DNA from: Bin90 sp965214635
GTDB taxonomy: Bacteria; Chloroflexota; Dehalococcoidia; Lucifugimonadales; JADFKI01
DNA: 64,000 bases
Assembly: GCA_965214635.1 (NCBI GenBank)
Contig: OZ243964.1
Span: forward strand, 434,001 to 498,000
Direction: 5' to 3'
Part shown: positions 43,521 through 52,918 of the stretch, piece by piece
How the letters are laid out: each line of letters opens with the position of its first letter
How positions within the stretch are numbered: the stretch's first letter is position 1
Program-made: the position numbers and the translations under genes
The notes under the pieces: model-generated
What the model was told of the DNA's origin: nothing
The model's input: the letters and a program-made list of their open reading frames with translations, nothing else
Databases searched by the model: none

Positions 43521-45239
43521 ATGAACCCTACCAACAAACGCTGGCGACTGCGGGACTTCCCGCACGCGGGATTCGCTCGGGAACTGGGGCTTCCCCCGTT
43601 CCATTCGCACCTGCTGTACAATCGAGGCATTCGCAGCGCCGCCGCCACTGACCTCTTTCTGAATGCCGACCGCCGCCTTTCCCACGATGCGCGGTTGCTG
43701 CCGGATGTTGACGCCGCCGTGGCACGCATCCGTCGCGCGCTGGACGACCAAGAGCGCATCAGCATCTTCGGCGACTTCGACGCCGATGGCATCACAGGCA
43801 CGGCGCTACTGACGACGGCACTCGGAGAACTCGGCGCACAGGTGCTCCCCTATATTCCCGACCGCGTGGATGAGGGACACGGCCTCAACCCCGCCGCCAT
43901 CCGCAAGCTTCGCAAGGACGGCGTGTCGCTGCTTATCACGGTGGACTGCGGCGCAACCTCTATCAGCGAGGTGGACACAGCATCCTCATTGGGCATCGAC
44001 ACCATCATCACGGACCATCACAGCCTGCTGCCCGCCCTGCCCGATTGCGTTGCGCTCATCAACCCCAAACATCCGGAATCCCGATACCCATTCGGTGAAC
44101 TGACCGGCGTGGGGATGTCCTTCAAGCTTATAGAGGCGCTTTACGATGCGCTGGGGCTGCCTTGGCCCGAGCATCTGTTGGAGTTCGTGGCGATGGGCAC
44201 AGTGGCGGATGTGGGCCCGCTGACGGGCGAAAACCGCTTCTTCGTCAAGCGCGGCTTGGAGCACATCAATCGTACTCAGAACCTAGGCATTCGCGCTATC
44301 GCCGGCAATTCCCGCCTGACCTTCGGCACAATCGACACTGAAGCCCTGTCATTCAAAATCCTGCCGCGCCTGAATGTGGCGGGTAGGCTCGGCAGCGCAC
44401 ACATCAGCCTCGACCTGCTTATGGCGCAGCGCGCAGATGCGGCACGGTCAATCGCTAACCGCATCGAGTCGATGAATCGCCATCGTCAAGAGCTAACCCG
44501 CAATGCCCTTGCCGAAGCCGACCAGCAGATTGCCGAACAGAGGAACGCATACAGCGCTGCGCCGCCGCACATGCTCATCGTGAAGAGCGCAAACTGGATC
44601 CCCGGCGTGCTTGGCTTAATCGCCGGCCGACTGTCCGACCAGTTCTATCGCCCGTCGGTGGCGATTGCATTGGGGGAGGCGCGCAGCCGAGCGAGCGCAC
44701 GCAGCATCCCTCAGTTCAACATTATCGCTGCTCTGCGCCACAGCGCACCCCTGTTCGAACGATACGGTGGTCATCCACAGGCGGCAGGGTTCACGATTCC
44801 CAATGACGCCCTACCCTCGTTGGAGGACAACCTCCAACGCATCGCCGCTGACCAGTTGGAGAACAGGGACGACCTCGCCCCGTCCATCGACATCGACTGT
44901 GAGGTGCAGTTCGCTGCATTCACGCCGCCACAAATGGCGTTCATCCAATCGCTCGAACCCTTTGGGGAGGGCAACCCTGCCCCTGTGTTCTTGACCCGAG
45001 GCGTTCAGACGCTTGAAGCGCGGCGCGTGGGCGCACAGCGGCAACACCTGAAACTGCGTATGCGGCACGGTGGCATCACAATAGACGCCATAGGCTTCAA
45101 CCTAGGCGAGCGTATTTCTGAAACCCGAGCCGACCTCGATTTGGTCTATACCATCGGCATGAACACTTGGAACGGGCGTTCATACCGGCAGCTTACCGTG
45201 CAGGACTTCCGACGGAGCCGCACACCTGCATCGAGTTAG
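43521..45239 (+). CDS. recJ: Single-stranded-DNA-specific exonuclease RecJ
   Basis: RecJ degrades single-stranded DNA 5' to 3' in recombination and mismatch repair. The DHH phosphoesterase motifs are visible: DFDADGITG (85-92), VDCG (141-144) and TDHH (164-167). The DHHA1 segment has RYGGHPQAAGF, followed by the C-terminal OB-fold region. At 572 residues it is of normal length. Its TAG stop shares bases with the convergent lgt stop (TTAG at 45236-45239). Confidence 0.95.
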   Translation: MNPTNKRWRLRDFPHAGFARELGLPPFHSHLLYNRGIRSAAATDLFLNADRRLSHDARLLPDVDAAVARIRRALDDQERISIFGDFDADGITGTALLTTALGELGAQVLPYIPDRVDEGHGLNPAAIRKLRKDGVSLLITVDCGATSISEVDTASSLGIDTIITDHHSLLPALPDCVALINPKHPESRYPFGELTGVGMSFKLIEALYDALGLPWPEHLLEFVAMGTVADVGPLTGENRFFVKRGLEHINRTQNLGIRAIAGNSRLTFGTIDTEALSFKILPRLNVAGRLGSAHISLDLLMAQRADAARSIANRIESMNRHRQELTRNALAEADQQIAEQRNAYSAAPPHMLIVKSANWIPGVLGLIAGRLSDQFYRPSVAIALGEARSRASARSIPQFNIIAALRHSAPLFERYGGHPQAAGFTIPNDALPSLEDNLQRIAADQLENRDDLAPSIDIDCEVQFAAFTPPQMAFIQSLEPFGEGNPAPVFLTRGVQTLEARRVGAQRQHLKLRMRHGGITIDAIGFNLGERISETRADLDLVYTIGMNTWNGRSYRQLTVQDFRRSRTPASS

Positions 45240-46117
45240 CCATTGTCGCGCTCCCTGCGCCTACGCTCTGCGCGCGACACCCGGGGCGACCTGCGCTCGA
45301 CTGCGGCGTCTTGCTCGGCGGCAAGCTGTACCGCGGAAACCGGCCGTGCCTTGATCACCAGCAAAGGTATGGTTACAACCAGAACCGCAATGGCGATGAA
45401 CTGCGCCTCCTGCATACCCAACGCCCATACCCTATCCTCACGCAGGAATGTAACCATGAACCGACCCACCGAGTACAGCACAAGGTAGAGTGCGAACAGC
45501 ATCCCGTCGGGCTTGATGCGGTTGCGAAGCTTCCAGATGACGAACAGCGCCGCCATGTTCCACAGCATCTCGTAGGCGATGACCGGCTGCACCGGCACGC
45601 CCACGCCATTGGCGCAGCCCCGTGCGTCGCTGTCCACTCGTATCCAGTTGAAAGCGAGGATAAAGTCGCCAGCGGCGCGGGCACAGTGCTCGCCGTTCAC
45701 GATGTCCCCCAGCCTGCCGATGGTCTGCACTAGCAGCAGTGCGGGGGCAGTCAGGTCTGCTATGATGCCCACAGGGCGCTTGGTTATGAGCGCATAGATT
45801 GCGCCGCCCGCAAAGCCGCCCAAGATGCCGCCCCATACGCCTATCCCGCCGCTCCATACGAATGCTATTTGCAACAGGTTGTAGCGGTAAAACTCCCAAT
45901 GATCGACCACATGCACTAGGCGCGCGCCCACAAGCCCGCCCAGTATCGCCCATATTGCGATGGAGTACACATCGTCCGGGTCGATGCCCCTGAGCGGCGC
46001 CCACCTCCCCACGAGATACACAGCCGTCGCCACTGCAATGAAGCTGAAGAACCCGTGCCAGCTCAGCAAGAATGTGCCGGCAGATATTAGATACGGGCTG
46101 ATGTCAATCTCAATCAT
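45236..46117 (-). CDS. lgt: Prolipoprotein diacylglyceryl transferase
   Basis: Lgt adds diacylglycerol to the lipobox cysteine of prolipoproteins in the cytoplasmic membrane. The 293 residues contain about seven hydrophobic helices. The signature region reads GRLGDIVNGEH (134-144), with Asp138 where the classic motif has Asn; I recall Asp here in other Chloroflexota. VWSGGIGVWGGILGG (about 87-101) and a C-terminal basic tail are also seen. The CtpA-like protease in this window is a predicted substrate. The gene overlaps recJ by 4 bases tail to tail. Confidence 0.94.
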   Translation of the reverse strand: MIEIDISPYLISAGTFLLSWHGFFSFIAVATAVYLVGRWAPLRGIDPDDVYSIAIWAILGGLVGARLVHVVDHWEFYRYNLLQIAFVWSGGIGVWGGILGGFAGGAIYALITKRPVGIIADLTAPALLLVQTIGRLGDIVNGEHCARAAGDFILAFNWIRVDSDARGCANGVGVPVQPVIAYEMLWNMAALFVIWKLRNRIKPDGMLFALYLVLYSVGRFMVTFLREDRVWALGMQEAQFIAIAVLVVTIPLLVIKARPVSAVQLAAEQDAAVERRSPRVSRAERRRRERDNG

Positions 46118-46475
46118 GTAATCCCTGCGTCCAAAAATCCTAAGCGGTCATTTACGCTCATGCCGTAGTTCCGCTTTCTACTCGTTCAGGCACTTCCATA
46201 AGAACGGACATCCTGCGATTGTCCAATCCGAACCTGTCTGATAAACAAGCATTTCGCGCCTCCATCATCCTTTACAATGGCGGCGGAGCGCAAAATCAAA
46301 ATAACGGCGTAGATAAGATGTGTCAAGACAATATGCGTGTTCTCGCTCATAATCTTATGGCTAAATGGCTGACTCGCTCCATTTTAAACCGGCCCCAGCC
46401 CTCATTGGGCGCAATCTCCGCAGCTATGCTAAAATAATCATCAGAAACCCGAAGCAGTGTGAAACGAAAGCGTTG
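46118..46475. other. Divergent spacer between lgt and xerC/D
   Basis: About 360 bases with no gene evident. The right end holds a probable promoter for the recombinase (46405-46435). Frames running into the recombinase from upstream (from 46365) lack conserved sequence. Confidence 0.4.
46405..46435 (+). promoter_or_regulatory. Predicted promoter for the tyrosine recombinase
   Basis: An extended -10 (TGC plus TAAAAT at 46430-46435) has a TTGGGC 19 bases upstream. It would give a leader of about 34 bases before the recombinase ATG. Confidence 0.4.
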
Positions 46476-47396
46476 ATGAATCAACTAGAGCTAGGCGTAA
46501 GCCGATTTTTAGACTACATGACCGTGGAGCGCGGCATATCGCCGAACACGCTTGCGGCGTATCGGAACGACCTGGGGCAGCTCGTCGAATACTTGCAAGC
46601 CAACCACCTCGGCGAAGGTGGCGACTGGCGGCAAGTGGACGAGCATGTGATGATGCAATATTTGATGAACCTGCATGAGCTGGGCTACTCGGACACCACG
46701 CGCGCCCGCAAGGTGGCGTCTAGCCGCTCGCTGTTCGGCTTCCTTATGGACGAGGGCATTATAGAATCCGACCCGTCGGTTAACATCAGCTCGCCCCGCG
46801 TGGGGCGCTCTCTGCCCGCCACACTCAGCGTCGAAGAGGTTGAGCGCCTGCTCGATGTTGCTGCCGCAGACCAGTCCGCCGATGCCCTGCGCAACCGCAC
46901 GATGTTGGAGCTTCTGTACGCCTGCGGGTTGCGGGTTACTGAGCTAGTGTCGCTTAACCTAGACGACATAGACTTCGAGCAAGGCACGCTGCGTTGCCTA
47001 GGTAAGGGCAGCAAAGAGCGCATCATACCCGTCCATCCCGACGCTATCAGCATGATACGGCGGTATGTGGATGAGGCGCACCCGAAGTCGGGCGCAAACG
47101 GACAGAGCGCTGCCAAGCGCGCCCTGTTCCTGAACCGCCGCGGCACCAATATGAGCCGCCAGCGCTTTTGGCTCATTCTCAAAGACGCCGCCAAGCGCGC
47201 CGGCATCGAAAAGAAGATAACACCGCACACTCTGCGCCATAGTTTCGCCACACATCTCTTGGAGGGCGGCGCAGAGCTGCGTACGGTGCAAGAACTGCTT
47301 GGACACGCAAGCATCACTACCACACAGGTCTATACGCATCTGACCAGCGAACATGTACGAAACGAATATGACAACGCACATCCACGGGCGATGTGA
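46476..47396 (+). CDS. Tyrosine recombinase XerC/XerD
   Basis: A 306-residue tyrosine recombinase that should resolve chromosome dimers at dif. I start it at ATG 46476, giving the normal Xer length; the frame runs 37 codons further upstream without family similarity. The N-terminal SAM-like DNA-binding domain has FLDYMTVERGISPNTLAAY. The catalytic residues are Arg153 (GLRVTEL), Lys177 (GKGSK), His251 and Arg254 (HTLRHS), His277 (GHAS) and Tyr286. XerC and XerD cannot be told apart by eye. No integrase-linked cargo surrounds it, so a housekeeping role is likely. Confidence 0.92.
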   Translation: MNQLELGVSRFLDYMTVERGISPNTLAAYRNDLGQLVEYLQANHLGEGGDWRQVDEHVMMQYLMNLHELGYSDTTRARKVASSRSLFGFLMDEGIIESDPSVNISSPRVGRSLPATLSVEEVERLLDVAAADQSADALRNRTMLELLYACGLRVTELVSLNLDDIDFEQGTLRCLGKGSKERIIPVHPDAISMIRRYVDEAHPKSGANGQSAAKRALFLNRRGTNMSRQRFWLILKDAAKRAGIEKKITPHTLRHSFATHLLEGGAELRTVQELLGHASITTTQVYTHLTSEHVRNEYDNAHPRAM

Positions 47397-47539
47397 TTTT
47401 CACGCAGTCGGCATCGGGTGAATATCGTGCCGCCGCACAATCCCCTACCCTGCGATTGGTCGGCGTTCTCAGCGATTCTAGATGCAACCCACAGGGGCGT
47501 GTCCACATAACCTGAGGATGTGGGCGAGGAGTAACTATA

Positions 47540-47902
47540 ATGCCAAGCAAAGCGCAAAGGGCAGCATCGCGACAAGCGCGGCTCAGCCGCCGCAAGCGCC
47601 GCAACCGACCCGCTCCACAGAACTTCCAAGCAGGGCCTACGCAACCCGCTGTCTCAAACGAAACCGACACTGCCACCGCAGGCGCAGTGGGCGTGGCAAC
47701 GCGACGGCAGTCCGCTGTTGCCGCGCGGCGGACCACATCAGCCCCCGTGGGCAGACAGCGCACAGCTCGCTCTCGCCGCCGTTCCGCCGCAGCAGCAACC
47801 CCCGCCGTGTACCGCTATCTAGGACGCGAACTGCGGCAGATTGGTATCATCACGACTCTAATCGTCGCGCTTATCGCCGGGTTGACCTTCGTGTTGGGAT
47901 AG
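47540..47902 (+). CDS. Small basic single-pass membrane protein
   Basis: A 120-residue protein of unknown function. The first 85 residues are highly basic and rich in Arg, Ala and Thr with no predicted fold (SRQARLSRRKRRNRP near the start). The C-terminal 30 residues (YLGRELRQIGII then a hydrophobic stretch) form one membrane helix. The basic tail should face the cytoplasm and could touch nucleic acid or lipid headgroups. It lies between the recombinase and uvrC. Arg/Ala-rich frames can arise by chance in GC-rich DNA, but the intact membrane helix at the end supports it. Confidence 0.6.
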   Translation: MPSKAQRAASRQARLSRRKRRNRPAPQNFQAGPTQPAVSNETDTATAGAVGVATRRQSAVAARRTTSAPVGRQRTARSRRRSAAAATPAVYRYLGRELRQIGIITTLIVALIAGLTFVLG

Positions 47903-48002
47903 CCCGGAACGGCATAGATTCTTATTCAGCGTAACGGCATGGCATGTTCGCCTTTAGCATTCGGAGCCAGCTCTGTCGTTCCTGATTTGATAGGAATGTC
48001 GG

Positions 48003-49898
48003 ATGAAAGTGCCAAGACCCCAAATGCCCACGCTCGACTTCTCTGCTCGTCTCAAAGCCACACCCACAAAGCCCGGCGTCTATATTATGCGCTCGAAAAC
48101 GGGTGAGGCGCTCTATGTGGGCAAGGCGGCTAGCCTGCGTAGCCGTGTGAGCTCTTACTTCACTCCGTCCGCAAACCATCCCCGCAAAATTGCCACTATG
48201 GTGCGCAAAATCGCCGACTTCGAGTACATCGTAACCGAATCGGAGCAGGAAGCGCTCATCTTGGAGTGCAACCTCATCAAGCAGCACCAGCCACCCTACA
48301 ACGCTCGGCTCAAAGATGACAAGAGCTACCCGTTCATCAAGATAGATGTGTCCGAAGACTTCCCGCAGGTGTATATCACGCGCCATGTGAGGCGAGACGG
48401 CTCACGCTACTTCGGGCCATTCGCAAGCGCAGGCAGCGTCCGACGCACGCTCAATCTGCTGAAGAAACTCTTCCCATACCGTTCCTGCACCAAGACCATC
48501 ACCGGCAACGATGCCCGACCCTGTCTCGACTACCATATCCACCGCTGCGTCGGCCCCTGCATCGGCGCTGTGGACAGGTCCGAGTACGCAGATGTCATCG
48601 AGCAGGTCATCCTCTTCCTCGAGGGCAAGACGAACAAGGTAGTCCGCGGCATCAAGAAGCGTATGCTTGCCGCCGCAGAGGAGTTGGAGTTCGAGAAAGC
48701 CGCCGTCCTGCGCGACCAGCTCACCGCCATAGAAAAGGTGCACGAGGGGCAAAAGGTGCTGCACTTGACCTCCGAAAATGTGGATGTCATAGCCGCTGCG
48801 CCGGGCAGCCGCGAGGCATGGGTAGAGGTGTTCTTCATCCGGCAGGGCAAGCTCATCGGGCGCGACAATTTCCTGATGCACGGCACACAGGACGACGAGC
48901 CGCAGAAAATCCTGACCGCCTTCGTGAAGCAGTTCTACGATGCGACGCCGTATGTGCCGCCGCGTATCCTAGTGCAACATCCATTAGACGATGTGGACGC
49001 AATCGAGGCGTGGCTGCGCTCCAAGCGCACAAGCAAGGTGCGAGTGTACCAGCCCCAGCGCGGCGAAAAGCGCCGACTCGTGGCGATGGTCGCCGAAAAT
49101 GCAGAGCAAGGCTATGAGCAACTTCGCATCAAGCAGATGTCCGACAGCGCCGCCATGCACGCCGCCATGTCGGAACTGCAAGAGGCGCTCAGTCTGCCCC
49201 ACCCGCCCAAGCGCATAGAGTGCTACGACATATCCAACATCCAGGGCACGAACGCAGTTGGTAGCATGGTCGTCTTCGAAGACGCCAAGCCCAAGAAAGC
49301 TCACTACCGCCGATTTGAGATAAAATCGGTGCAAGGCGTGGACGACTACTCGATGATGCGCGAGATGCTCACTCGCCGCTTCAACCGTATTGGTCGACGG
49401 AACGGTAAGTCTGCAACGCAGCCAAGCGAACAGGCAGCCAACGATGCCAATAGGAAATCGGCTTGGGGCATCATCCCCGACCTCGTGCTCATAGACGGGG
49501 GCAAGGGACATCTGGGAGCGGCGCTTCAGGTGTTCCTAGAGCTTGGCATCAACGACACCATTCCGCTTGCAAGCCTCGCCAAAGAGAACGAGGAACTTTT
49601 CGTCCCGCAGATGAACGAACCCATCGTCCTGCCGCGTAACTCACAAGGCATGTATCTGGTGCAGCGCGCCCGAGACGAAGCCCATCGCTTCGCCATCACC
49701 TACCACCGACAGCGGCGATCGAAGAAGAGCGTGCAGTCGGCACTAGATCTCGTACCCGGCATCGGGCCCAAGCGCCGTAAAATGCTCATACGCAGGTTCG
49801 GGTCAGTCCGAGCCATCAGCGGCGCATCCGTCGAAGAAGTGGCAGCCGTCCCCGGTATGACCATGACCCTCGCCCGCAAAGTCAAAGATTATGTGTAG
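48003..49898 (+). CDS. uvrC: Excinuclease ABC subunit C
   Basis: UvrC makes both incisions in nucleotide excision repair. The 631 residues show the GIY-YIG nuclease (GVYIMRSKTGEALYVGKA, 25-42), the cysteine-rich segment around CLDYHIHRCVGPC, the UVR helix (AAEELEFEKAAVLRDQL), the RNase H-like domain (ECYDISNIQGTNAVGSMVVFE; LVLIDGGKGHLGAA) and the C-terminal helix-hairpin-helix pair (LVPGIGPKRRKMLIRRFGS). A terminator hairpin follows about 57 bases after the stop. Confidence 0.96.
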   Translation: MKVPRPQMPTLDFSARLKATPTKPGVYIMRSKTGEALYVGKAASLRSRVSSYFTPSANHPRKIATMVRKIADFEYIVTESEQEALILECNLIKQHQPPYNARLKDDKSYPFIKIDVSEDFPQVYITRHVRRDGSRYFGPFASAGSVRRTLNLLKKLFPYRSCTKTITGNDARPCLDYHIHRCVGPCIGAVDRSEYADVIEQVILFLEGKTNKVVRGIKKRMLAAAEELEFEKAAVLRDQLTAIEKVHEGQKVLHLTSENVDVIAAAPGSREAWVEVFFIRQGKLIGRDNFLMHGTQDDEPQKILTAFVKQFYDATPYVPPRILVQHPLDDVDAIEAWLRSKRTSKVRVYQPQRGEKRRLVAMVAENAEQGYEQLRIKQMSDSAAMHAAMSELQEALSLPHPPKRIECYDISNIQGTNAVGSMVVFEDAKPKKAHYRRFEIKSVQGVDDYSMMREMLTRRFNRIGRRNGKSATQPSEQAANDANRKSAWGIIPDLVLIDGGKGHLGAALQVFLELGINDTIPLASLAKENEELFVPQMNEPIVLPRNSQGMYLVQRARDEAHRFAITYHRQRRSKKSVQSALDLVPGIGPKRRKMLIRRFGSVRAISGASVEEVAAVPGMTMTLARKVKDYV

Positions 49899-49954
49899 CC
49901 TTCCCCCCGTAGTATGAGTATTGGCTCATCTTGCACAAGCATAGCGCGACACAC

Positions 49955-49990
49955 AAAACGCCCATCCGGAAGCAATTCGGAGGGGCGTCT
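49955..49990 (+). terminator. Terminator hairpin after uvrC
   Basis: An 11-base stem with one mismatch (49958-49968 with 49978-49988) has a 9-base loop. An AAA flank on the left and CTT on the right extend it. It lies between convergent uvrC and the SPFH gene and may serve both. Confidence 0.7.
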
Positions 49991-50046
49991 TGTATCGGCA
50001 GAAGCTCGCTCTACTGCGATGATCGAGCGGTTCGCGGGCGATGGCA

Positions 50047-50916
50047 TCAGTCTGCCGCGGCATCCCCGCTGCTGCCGCTACGCTGCTGCATGCTCGTGAA
50101 TGGGCGCAGCAGGTTTGTGAACTCCATCGGGAATATGAACTTGGTGGACGAGCTTTCGCCTATCTTCTGCAGCGTGTCGAAGTATTGGAGGCTGAGCGTG
50201 TTGGCGTCGATGTTTTGAGCCACATTGTACACCGTGTCGAGCGCGTTGCTGAATCCCTCAGCCCGCAGTATGGCGGCTTGCTGGTCGCCTTCGGCGGATA
50301 GGATCTCGGCTTGGCGCTCGCCTTCGGCTTTGAGGATTGCCGACTGCTTTTCGCCTTCAGCGACGGTTATGGCAGCCTGTCGGGTGCCTTCAGCCTCGGT
50401 TACGGCGGCGCGGCGCACCCGCTCGGCGGACATCTGCCGGTTCATCGCCTCTTGTATGTCGCGCGGCGGCTCAATCTCGCGAATCTCCACCTGCGTAACC
50501 TTGATGCCCCAACGCTCGGTGATGTCGTCCAGCTTCATCCGCAGCTCTTCGTTGATGCGCTCACGCTGGGAGAGCACATCATCCAGCGGCATCTCGCCGA
50601 TGACCGCGCGCAAGGTCGTGGTGGCGATACCGATGACTGCACTGCGATAGTCCACCACTTCGATGATAGACTTTTGGGCGTCGTTGGCAATTACGCGTAG
50701 GTACACGAGGAAGTCTATGTCGATCGGTGCGTTGTCGCTGGTGATGTTTGTCTGGCGCGGTATGTCAATCACATCTTCGCGCAGGTCTATCGTCTGCGTG
50801 GAATGGAACGGCCACACGAACACATTCAGCCCGGCATTTTTGAGTCCTGCGAACTTGCCCAGCCAAAACACGCCCACTAACTCGTACTGCTTTACGATTT
50901 TTATGTATGGAATCAT
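50047..50916 (-). CDS. SPFH/Band 7 (stomatin-like, paraslipin) protein
   Basis: A 289-residue SPFH-domain protein that should form rings at the membrane. The SPFH core (about 5-170) has GLKNAGLNVFVWPF, the DIPRQTNITSDN segment and WGIKVTQVEIREIEPP. Residues 175-221 contain five AEG-starting 11-residue repeats, a helical coiled-coil spacer typical of stomatins. Unusually, almost no N-terminal hydrophobic helix precedes the SPFH core, so membrane attachment may depend on its NfeD partners. It lies 21 bases downstream of the short NfeD gene. The stomatin-NfeD operon is a well-known arrangement. Confidence 0.9.
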   Translation of the reverse strand: MIPYIKIVKQYELVGVFWLGKFAGLKNAGLNVFVWPFHSTQTIDLREDVIDIPRQTNITSDNAPIDIDFLVYLRVIANDAQKSIIEVVDYRSAVIGIATTTLRAVIGEMPLDDVLSQRERINEELRMKLDDITERWGIKVTQVEIREIEPPRDIQEAMNRQMSAERVRRAAVTEAEGTRQAAITVAEGEKQSAILKAEGERQAEILSAEGDQQAAILRAEGFSNALDTVYNVAQNIDANTLSLQYFDTLQKIGESSSTKFIFPMEFTNLLRPFTSMQQRSGSSGDAAAD

Positions 50917-50937
50917 TGAGTCCTCCTGCTCCCGGTT

Positions 50938-51225
50938 CTATGCGTCGTCTGCTTTCAAAACCTTCAACACAAGCCCCTGCACATCCAGCACTATCACGCT
51001 GTCGCCCTTGGCAATGGGCTTATCGTCCTCCGAAACTGCACTCCAGTCTTCGCCGAAAATATGCACGCTGCCAGACGGGTCAAGGTTGGTCGTGGCAGTC
51101 CCTACCCTGCCGATTAGCGTGGACGGCTTTTGCACGCCTGTGTACTTTGGGGTGCGCTTCGCCTGCCACCACGCCCAAGCGGTTATTGCCACACCCACAA
51201 TTATTAGGACGATGATCAAGTCCAT
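50938..51225 (-). CDS. Short NfeD-like protein (NfeD1a type)
   Basis: A 95-residue protein with one N-terminal membrane helix (about 1-20) and a C-terminal OB-fold NfeD domain (LIGRVGTATTNLDPSGSV, then GEDWSAVSEDDKPIAKG and VIVLDVQGLVLKV). It lacks any protease domain. Its OB domain closely parallels the end of the long NfeD encoded just upstream, suggesting duplication. NfeD OB domains are thought to contact SPFH partners, and the SPFH gene follows immediately. Confidence 0.9.
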   Translation of the reverse strand: MDLIIVLIIVGVAITAWAWWQAKRTPKYTGVQKPSTLIGRVGTATTNLDPSGSVHIFGEDWSAVSEDDKPIAKGDSVIVLDVQGLVLKVLKADDA

Positions 51226-51269
51226 AATCCACCTTGTCGCAGTCCTACTTACAAGCGCACCTGAGCATT

Positions 51270-52676
51270 CTAGCCCCTAAACACTTTGAGCGTTAGCCCC
51301 TCTATCTCCGATACTATCACATCCTCGCCGCTCGCGATTGGAGTGCCATCCGCAGACACAGCGCTCCAGCGCTCGCCAGCTACTTGCACGCTGCCGGATG
51401 GGTCGATGTCTGACACAGCAACGCCTACACTTCCAATCAGGTTCGCAGTGCCCCGCTGATGCGTGTTGTAAGACGACATGCCTTTCGCCTGCCGCACCGC
51501 TCTAAGCGTAAACACCATCGATGCGAGCAGCAGCACGGTTACCCCACCGATAATCCAAGGGCTGAGGTTGAAACTAGGTGCATCCGGGAGCGGCGGCGGG
51601 CTTGCTATGAATGTGAAGTTGCCGAACAGCAGGAAAGCCCCCACTATGAAGCTCACAGCCCCGCTCACGCCGAATATGCCGATGCCGGGCGCCTGCGCCT
51701 CTATGTAGAACAGCACCATCCCCAGCACTATCAGCCCGACGCCCACCCAGTTCACGGGCAGGCTGCCGAATGCGAGGAACGCCAGCGCCAGTGCGATGAC
51801 GCCCACGGCGCCGGGGCCAAGCAATCCGGGACTTAGCAGCTCGATTATAATGCCGATGCCGCCTATCACCAGCAGCACGAACGCGATGTTGGGGTTGGCA
51901 ATCACGCCAATAAACCGCTCCACTAGCGTCATCTCGATGGGTGCAATCGCAATGCCGTCCGTGTCAAGCGTTATAGACCCGCCGTCGTTCATCGGTACGG
52001 TCAAGCCGTGCATCTGATCCAGCAGGGACTGGACATCCGAGGCGTATATGTCGATGATGCCCAGTTCCAGCGCTTCCTCCGCCGTGTATGATGCGGCATC
52101 GAGTACGGTGGCTTGCAGAGCCTCAGCGTTCCTGCCGCGCTGTGCCGCTATGCTGCGCAGAAACGCCGCTGCATCCTGCGTCGCCTTGGACTTTATCGTG
52201 TCTGGCAGATCTTCGCCGTCCGCCCTGACTGGCGATGCCGCCCCGATGTTCGTCGCGGGTGCCATTGCAGCGATGTGCGCCCCCGCAGCTACGAATGTCC
52301 CGGCAGACGCCGCCTGCGCCCCCGATGGTGATACATACACGACCACAGGCAAATCGGCTTCAAAAAATGTGTTCACTATGTCGCGCGTGGACTGCACCAG
52401 CCCGCCCGGAGTGTTCAACTGCACTATCAGCAGATGCGCCCCATCGTTCTCGGAGTCCTCTATGGCGCGATCAATCAGACGCGCCGACACAGGCTCGATG
52501 GTGTCGTCCAAAACGAGCAGCGCAACTTCGTGTTGGTCTGCCCTTGCCGTCAGCGACTGTATCAGCAGCCATCCCCCAAACCCTGCGACCACCAACACAC
52601 GGGCAGCGAATATGCGCACATCGACTGCGACTGCCCGAACGGCGATGATGCGCGCCGTCGCAAGCCAAATATTCAT
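51270..52676 (-). CDS. Long NfeD membrane serine protease (NfeD1b type)
   Basis: A 468-residue protein. I start it at ATG 52676, preceded by a GAGGG sequence. An N-terminal hydrophobic/signal segment (about 1-46) leads to a ClpP-like serine protease domain (about 50-245). The likely nucleophile is Ser124 in AASAGTFVAAGAH and the general base is Lys164 in SKATQDAAA. Four or more membrane helices follow (about 275-420) and then an OB-fold NfeD domain at the C-terminus. The family cleaves membrane-associated substrates, including stomatin partners in archaea. Order is long NfeD, short NfeD, SPFH. Confidence 0.92.
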   Translation of the reverse strand: MNIWLATARIIAVRAVAVDVRIFAARVLVVAGFGGWLLIQSLTARADQHEVALLVLDDTIEPVSARLIDRAIEDSENDGAHLLIVQLNTPGGLVQSTRDIVNTFFEADLPVVVYVSPSGAQAASAGTFVAAGAHIAAMAPATNIGAASPVRADGEDLPDTIKSKATQDAAAFLRSIAAQRGRNAEALQATVLDAASYTAEEALELGIIDIYASDVQSLLDQMHGLTVPMNDGGSITLDTDGIAIAPIEMTLVERFIGVIANPNIAFVLLVIGGIGIIIELLSPGLLGPGAVGVIALALAFLAFGSLPVNWVGVGLIVLGMVLFYIEAQAPGIGIFGVSGAVSFIVGAFLLFGNFTFIASPPPLPDAPSFNLSPWIIGGVTVLLLASMVFTLRAVRQAKGMSSYNTHQRGTANLIGSVGVAVSDIDPSGSVQVAGERWSAVSADGTPIASGEDVIVSEIEGLTLKVFRG

Positions 52677-52918
52677 ACGCCTGCCCTCACCTAATACGCC
52701 ATTGCTCGGTTGCTCATACCACACATCATAGCGGATTACGGCGGAGTGTGCCTAACATCGCCAGAAATGCAATGTTTCGCCGTTGTGTTTAGGTTTAAGG
52801 GAACACGCGAAATACCCGCAAAGCCTTACAGCATATGTCGGCAAAAGCAGACAATACAGGCTTCAACAGGCGTGTTTTGCGTTTGGATTGGCTATTCTGA
52901 ATGTGCGCTTATGGTGTC

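Noticed and set aside
46476..47396. Phage or integron integrase
   Set aside because: Length and motifs are those of Xer housekeeping recombinases, and no mobile-element cargo, att repeat or tRNA junction is adjacent.
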